Positions 58,271 through 64,000 of a stretch of 64,000 nucleotides of DNA are shown here, piece after piece (position 1 is the first letter of the stretch; each line of letters opens with the position of its first letter). Below the pieces are notes generated by a model. The model saw nothing but the letters and a program-made list of their open reading frames with translations, was not told the origin of the DNA and did not search any database. The translations under genes and the position numbers were made by a program. Source of the DNA: Cryptomeria japonica (lineage: Eukaryota; Streptophyta; Pinopsida; Cupressales; Cupressaceae); assembly GCF_030272615.1 (NCBI RefSeq), contig NC_081414.1:914199648-914263647 (forward strand), in the 5' to 3' direction.

Positions 58271-60809
58271 TGTTGGCATTGAAGTTGTCATTAATGTCAA
58301 TAGTTAGATGATGCAGTGGACAAATATGCAAAGTGGATGATGATGTAGAGATGATAAGACCCAAAAAGAGAAAGTGTCACTAGAAATAATGATAGACTCA
58401 CTCCCAAAGAGAGAAAGTGTCACTAGACAGAATGATAGCCTCACTCCCACTTATTTGAGATGTAAAGACATGAAGACATCAGGTTGGAAAAGTTTATAGA
58501 TGCAACATGATATGTGCCCCAGAGGATGATGAAAGTGAAACAATGCCATATAATGATCTTGAGGAAAAAGATCAAGGTGTCATAGAGTAGGTAAGTCACA
58601 AAGGGAAGGTGCGCATATGGATCTTGTGTTTGAGAAAGTTGAGTGAGCATGAAATTTGCATTTATTCAACATAAAGAAGATATATAAAGCAAGCATGGAG
58701 GGTTTCATTTGGTCTTTCTTTTGGACAAAGAAGATGTAGGTCATGAATTTCTATGAGAATTGGGCAAGTTGATCTGACTCACAAAAAGTATAGTTGCAGT
58801 TGTGTATAACACACCATGTTAGTCACACTCTATTGCAATGGTTTTGCATTACACTTAGGTTGGAGATGCACATAACACATAGGTTATTGCTATGCAGTAG
58901 CTTTCATAGATTATAGAGGTGATCACGTATGAAATTCATGTGCGTCAGTGTTGGAATTAGATTCTACTTCAACATCATAATGTGTTGGATTCATTAGATT
59001 GCATCCCTGCAAGTTACAAGTTGAGAAATTTTAAAAATCCATTATTTGGCAGTTTTTTCGGCATGACTGTATTTATGTCTCAATGACATCATCTATTTCA
59101 ATTTGAATTGGTTTATCGTTGTGACTCATTTCAAGCTATACAGTCATTTATATGCTATAACAAAAGGGTTCCCTTTTCGGTGAGACAGAGTGGATGTCTG
59201 GCTGATGTATCATGATTTTGGTGTAAGTCTGCCTTTTGACAAGACCCTTTCTCCCTTTTGGCTGCACCTTTGGTAACTCACAAAGGGAAGGTGAGAAGAT
59301 GGAGCTTATGTTTGAGCAAGTTGAATGAGCATTAAATTTGCATTAATTCAACATAAAGAAGATATAGAAAGTAAGCGTGGATGGTGTTATTTGGTCTTGC
59401 TTTTGGACAAAGAAGATGCAGGTCATAAAGTTCTACAGGCATTGGGCAAGCTAATTTGACTTAGAAAAAGTATTGTTGCAGTTGTATATAACACGTCATT
59501 TCAGTCGCAGTCTATTGCAATGGTTGGGCATTAAATGCAGGTTGGAGATGTGTATAACATACAGATTATGGCTATGTAGTCGAGTTCACGGATTGCAGAG
59601 GTGATCACATGTGAAATTCATGTGCTTCAATGTTGGACTCAGATTCTACTTCAACTTAATGATATGTTAGATTCATCGGATTTGATCCCTACAAGTTACA
59701 AGTTGAAAAATCCATTGTTTAGCAGTTTTTCGGCATGACTGTGTTTCTGTCTCTGTGACAACATCTATTTCGGTGTGACTTGGTCTATCATTGTGACTCA
59801 TTTCAAGATATAAATTCATTTATATGCTATACCAATAAGGTTCTCTTTTTGGTGAGACGGAGTGGATGTTTGGCTAACATATCATGATTTTGGCATAAGT
59901 CTGCCTTTCGGCACTACATTTTCTCCTTTTGCATGCCCCTTTGGATTATACCAAAATTATTTTATTTGGTGTGACTCCCTCAAGTCTTGGCAACAAAGGT
60001 TTTATTTTGACAAGAGTGGGTCTATTAGGTAGTCAATAACATGATGGCTATGCTCCCTCGCCATCTTGCAATAATATGGTCCAGCAATAGAATTCCCTGC
60101 GGGGTAAGGGTAAACTATGTCGGGGATATCAATAATGTTATGATTATATGAGCCCTGCTATCCCACAGTATAAAGGATGGAAGTTAACTAATACTGTGGG
60201 GTAACACTGAATTGTGGGGAATGAATTCAATAACACGATAGGTTATGTGTCCCTGCTATCCTATGACCAAGGAGATTAATAGAAGACTATCTTGTGGGAT
60301 AACAAGAAGATAGAAGCGTGAGGTTATCCTGCCATCCCATGGAATCTTATACATGAGTAAGATAACCTTGTGAGATAACCGGAAACAAAGAAGTTTGACA
60401 CATCCCGCTCTCCTACGGCCAAGAAGCTTAGAAGAAAATGGTCCCGCAGGGAAAGAAATTGAAAGAAGAGTGAAGAACACCGCCATCCTGCAGCCAAGAA
60501 AATGAATAAATAATGATCTTACAAGACAAGTGAAGAGGAAGAAGGCATGTTATCCCACCAACCCACATGAACGATGTTTTTTGTGACATGTATAACATGT
60601 GTTTTATGCGAGCTGTGGAACACATCATCGTCAATAACACGATGATAGTGCAGGCCTGACATTGCAGAAAAGACTGCATGCAGGAAAATCATAAGATGAG
60701 TAATAGCTAAGAGGGAGCTAAAAGAAAGAGAAGAGAGAAGATAGATAAGATCACAAAGGTGAAGAGAAGAGATTAAAGACTAGAGGGTACAAAGTAAAGG
60801 AAGACAACA
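58271..60809 (+). repeat. 3' LTR of the Sirevirus-like element (partial)
   Basis: Aligns with the 5' LTR from its first base. It has a tandem duplication (58590-59271 and 59272-about 59945) and a deletion of about 950 bp relative to copy A near 60630. At about 60810 it gives way to LINE sequence. Confidence 0.83.
58590..59945 (+). repeat. 682-bp tandem duplication in the 3' LTR
   Basis: Each unit starts GGTAA-TCACAAAGGGAAGG and runs through the same TTCATGTGC and TTTTTCGGCATGACTG blocks. The 5' LTR has one unit (about 44874-45530). Confidence 0.83.
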
Positions 60810-61271
60810 AAAAACATATGAGTAGAACATATTGATAAGTTTTAAGCAACATGATAATCAGGCAATGGAACCAGAGATGATGGAGATGGAAACGCTCTGC
60901 ATCGGGAGTCTGGGCTAGGACACTCGTGTCCTAGCCATTTTTTTATCTGCAGGGTGCATAGAGAGTTTCTTTGGGAAATTTAAAGGGTGTGCAGGGATTG
61001 TGCCCCTTTTCTCTTTTTCCTGGGTGTTGCTTTTGGTCTATGCCCTTTTTTCTTGTTTTTATGGGTTTTTTTGAGAGGCGTGGTGTCCAATCATTGTAGG
61101 TTTTGGTGGGGCTTTGGTAGCTTTCTAGAGCTTGGGTTGTAGTTTCCACATAGAGTGGTATCTTTGATTGGGGGTTTTTGTTTTTGTCACATTCTCTATC
61201 CATCACAAGTTCCTTTATGGGCGAGGCTTTCTTGGTTCCCTTTGGAATTCTGAAGAAATGATATCTTTAAT

Positions 61272-61547
61272 TTGGTTGCAGCTCAACTTAGTAAGCTCGT
61301 GGGTCCTTCAAGACAAACTATGGAGAAAAAGGTAACAACTTATGCTTGTATTTGTGTAGAAATCGATTTGAGTAAGCCTTTACCTGATTCCATGAAAATT
61401 CAACTGGGTCCAAACTCATGGATTCAACAATTGAATTATGAAAATTTACCTTTTAGATGTCAAATCTACCATGAATACGAACATCTGCAATGGATGTGTC
61501 CTAAATTGAATCCTATAGGGGCTTCTAGAAATGGATCAATTATTTAA
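61272..61547 (+). pseudogene. LINE ORF1 C-terminal fragment
   Basis: 91 codons reading KLVGPSRQTMEKKVTTYAC, VEIDLSKPLPDSMKI and the knuckle-like FRCQIYHEYEHLQWMC. Same missing second cysteine as the 25138-25185 copy, so that change predates the split of the copies. Confidence 0.8.
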
Positions 61548-62291
61548 GCTCCTAAGAAAGATAAAGGAAAGGCTCCTATGATGGAAGACAAGGAGGGATT
61601 TAAACTACCCAATGTGGTTAGAATTGGCATATTTAAACTTAGAGTTTTGACCATTCCTTAAATATATTGTTGCCCAACTTGGGAAAGTGATATGGTGTAA
61701 ATATCCTTTAGACAAATTTTCCAACCTTCAAGTCCACCTAAGAGTTTCTATGGAAGTAGATTTCAATAAATCATTGCATGAGAGCATAAAAAATTTTTGG
61801 CTCGGGTTTTGAGTTGGAGCAACCGATAGTCTATTTGAACAAATTGAATGCATATTGTTTTGTCGGCAAGAAGGTTATCTTATTCAAGATTTTTTTATTA
61901 GGAACAACAAGTTTGTTAGTGCTTCTCCGTCTTCCTCTAATCTCCCTTCACTGGCTATATTGCCTTATAAGAACACATCTCGATATAAAGATGCTATTAT
62001 GTTAGATGAATGGATATCTGTGAGGAAGAGAAAGGAACCCTCTCCTTCTATTTCCAACTAGCAACATCCCTCTCGGAATACATCCCCACCCTATTCCCCT
62101 CCTAGTATAACATCTCTTTCACCTACTCCTAATTCTTGTCAAAGACCAAGATCCCCTTCACCAAGGTGTCAAAGATCAAATTCTCCTTCATGAAAGATAG
62201 ATGAATGTGTGAATCAAGTTCATGCTACTTCTCTTTCAAATAGCATTTATGTTTTGTCACAAGATGATAATACTATTTTACCTAGTTCATT

Positions 62292-64000
62292 ATGAATTGC
62301 AAAATATTATCATGGAATGTGAGAGGGTTATCTCTCCTTAAGGAAATGATTTAGAGTTAAGGTGACTGTAAATAAATGGAAGCCAAAAATTTGATTCCTT
62401 CAATGAATTAAACTAGGAAATGGCTACCTCAACCTTTCTCTTTTCAATGTATGGAAGGAAGCTACTTTCTATCATAATTTGCATAGAGATGGGAGTGGTG
62501 GGGTTATTATTGGTTTAGCTCTTTGGATTTCCAAATTTGTCAATGTTAAGGGAGAGCATCCCTCACACAATTATGTTTGTACTCTCTCTTTTATCACTGG
62601 GTAGCCTATTGGTTTTTTTTTCTATTTATGCCCCTAATTACTCTAAAATAGATTTTCTCTTTACGATTGGATGGCGAAAAACATTTCTAATGCCAATTGG
62701 GTGTTGGGAGGGAATTTTAATAATGGTGGAGTGGCATGAGGATCCTAGTTGGTACAATTATTTCAAAACTTTATAATGAAGAAATTGAAAGGATTTTTTT
62801 GTCACAATTTAATTGATGTGGTTGATCCCATTTCCATTAAATTGTCAACTAATTTGAACAATTAGTATACTTGTTCTAATTCCAAACTTGGGATTGAGAG
62901 AAAGATGAGAAAATTGGATAAATTTGATTTATTCCATAATCTCCAATTGGTAAACCATTCTTAAGGGGCTTCTATTATAATAGATTATTCTACCACTCTT
63001 TTTGAGAATTTTCCTAATATCTGCTCCATTTCCATTCATCAAAATTTAGATTCTCTATCATAACTCCACTTTAAGGTTAATAATTCCCATTTAAAGAATG
63101 TTGATTGTGTTGTTGTTGTAATAGGAATCTGGAATGTTATTCCTAAACCTTAAGAAGGGCAGTCTTGGATTGAGTGGTGGCGTCTTTCTTTGAATTAGTG
63201 TGTTAATTTTCTTCAATCATTTGGCCAGATAATGGAGTGGATATGGAAGCGTAAAGACAAATATCATTAGGTAAAAATTGAACATGCAACTAAGAAAATA
63301 AATTTTGATCCTTATCATGAGAAAATCCAAGCAACTATTTTTGTCCTTGAGACTTAGCTAAGAAAGTTGGATAATTACAAAGGTCAAGGTGCTAAAATAG
63401 GTGTGAGACTCCACTAAATCAAAGAAGGAAATAAAGGTTCTAAATTCTTCCTCAAAATATCTTAATTATAAACACAAAAAGTAGTGAATTGGTATCGTAT
63501 TAGATGAGCATGGAACCCACATAGAGCCTATTAAAATATCTACATGACATTTCAAAAATTTGATGAAAAATTATTTAAAAATGACAAAAACTAGATAGAT
63601 GTACAACAAAATTTGGAAGAGATTGTTGGAGAACATATTCCTAATAAAATTGATCCCAGATATATTATGTATCTATATCATATCATTTCTATAGAGAACA
63701 TTGAAGATGCACTTTTTCTATGAAGCCTAATAGAAGTCTAAGTATTGATGGCCTCTGTGTTGACTTTTACCAAACTATATGGAATCTTATCAAGGAGGAT
63801 TTTTATATGCTATATTTTGAGGCCTTTCATAGTGGATCTTTAGGCCCAAACATCAATAAAGGTTTAATCAAGCTGATTCCTAAAAGAGAGAATGAGGAAA
63901 CCATTGTTGGATGAATATCAATCACCTTATTAGATACATTTTATAAAATTATTGCGAAAACTCTAGCTATCATGATTAAACCTATGGTCCAGGGTATTGT
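62292..64000 (+). pseudogene. LINE ORF2, N-terminal part (degenerate, partial)
   Basis: Opens KILSWNVRGL. Contains frame-shifted endonuclease sequence (62537-62776) and the RT start (63720-63914), then ISITLLDTFYKIIAKTL-like sequence to the window edge. It carries about 100 bp near 63615-63720 that copy A lacks. Confidence 0.8.

Larger units (their letters stand above)
44571..60809 (+). mobile_element. Sirevirus-like Copia element with giant LTRs and no recognisable pol
   Basis: 5' LTR 44571-49576, primer binding site 49579-49591, gag 49653-56945 (split by another element), non-coding 56946-58257, purine tract 58258-58270 (CAAAGGGGGAGAT), 3' LTR from 58271. The LTR starts TGTTGGCATTGAAGTT and ends after a CACCCCCCCTCTTAG stretch, which is the Sirevirus style. 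The gag has the long coiled-coil and multi-knuckle layout of this group. No pol motif is visible, so the copy is non-autonomous. The 3' LTR passes into LINE sequence at about 60810 and its real end is not in the window. Confidence 0.85.
60810..64000 (+). mobile_element. Second LINE copy, cut by the window end
   Basis: Colinear with 23974-28000, about 95 percent alike by eye. About 525 bp of ORF1 (matching 24356-24880) is deleted at 61199. An ORF1 tail is open at 61272-61547, ORF2 starts at ATG 62292 and RT begins at 63720-63914 (SIDGLCVDFYQTIW). Stops and shifts throughout. Confidence 0.87.

Overview
The window reads as a repeat-rich, AT-rich nuclear segment of a land plant with a large genome. 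A conifer or other gymnosperm would fit, but that is inference. The support is a plant-type eight-exon polygalacturonase gene, Ty1-copia elements primed by initiator tRNA-Met, a Sirevirus-like element with very long LTRs, plant L1-type LINEs with a DUF4283-like ORF1, and a TTAGGG/TTTAGGG-like interstitial array. I saw no rRNA, tRNA, CRISPR array or organellar gene.

One host gene looks functional: a complete GH28 polygalacturonase on the minus strand (36654-38906, eight exons, 408 codons). A paralogue on the same strand fills 1-11872 and is dead. It has lost most of exon 1 and one splice donor, and it was split twice by Ty1-copia elements: Copia-1 (521-5659) in exon 6 and Copia-2 (6636-11433) in exon 3. 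Flanking non-coding DNA is also shared between the copies (about 11873-17800 against 39240-44570), so the two loci are an old segmental duplication. Insertions private to one copy stand out by comparison: a solo LTR (13759-14550), a coiled-coil ORF insert (14789-15493) and an RNase H-bearing insert (39746-41540).

Between the duplicated units lie a LINE fragment fused to a Sirevirus-like gag (17801-23973), a long LINE (about 23974-31264) split in ORF2 by a 1.3 kb non-autonomous LTR element (28602-29911), and a degenerate telomere-like block (about 31700-36200). That block is itself split by a retroposed insert with 12-bp target duplications (32953-34597).

The right third (44571 to the window end) is a Sirevirus-like element with a roughly 5 kb 5' LTR and a gag region but no recognisable pol. 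Its gag is interrupted by a minus-strand non-autonomous LTR element (50151-55527) whose only long ORF is an uninterrupted 353-codon frame of unknown function. Its 3' LTR runs into a second LINE copy (about 60810-64000) that is cut by the window end. The block 19236 to about 28000 is colinear with 55934-64000, so a Sirevirus-plus-LINE composite occurs twice.

Apart from the polygalacturonase and the 353-codon frame, every coding region seen carries stops, frameshifts or deletions. Percentages and difference counts are by eye, not from an aligner.
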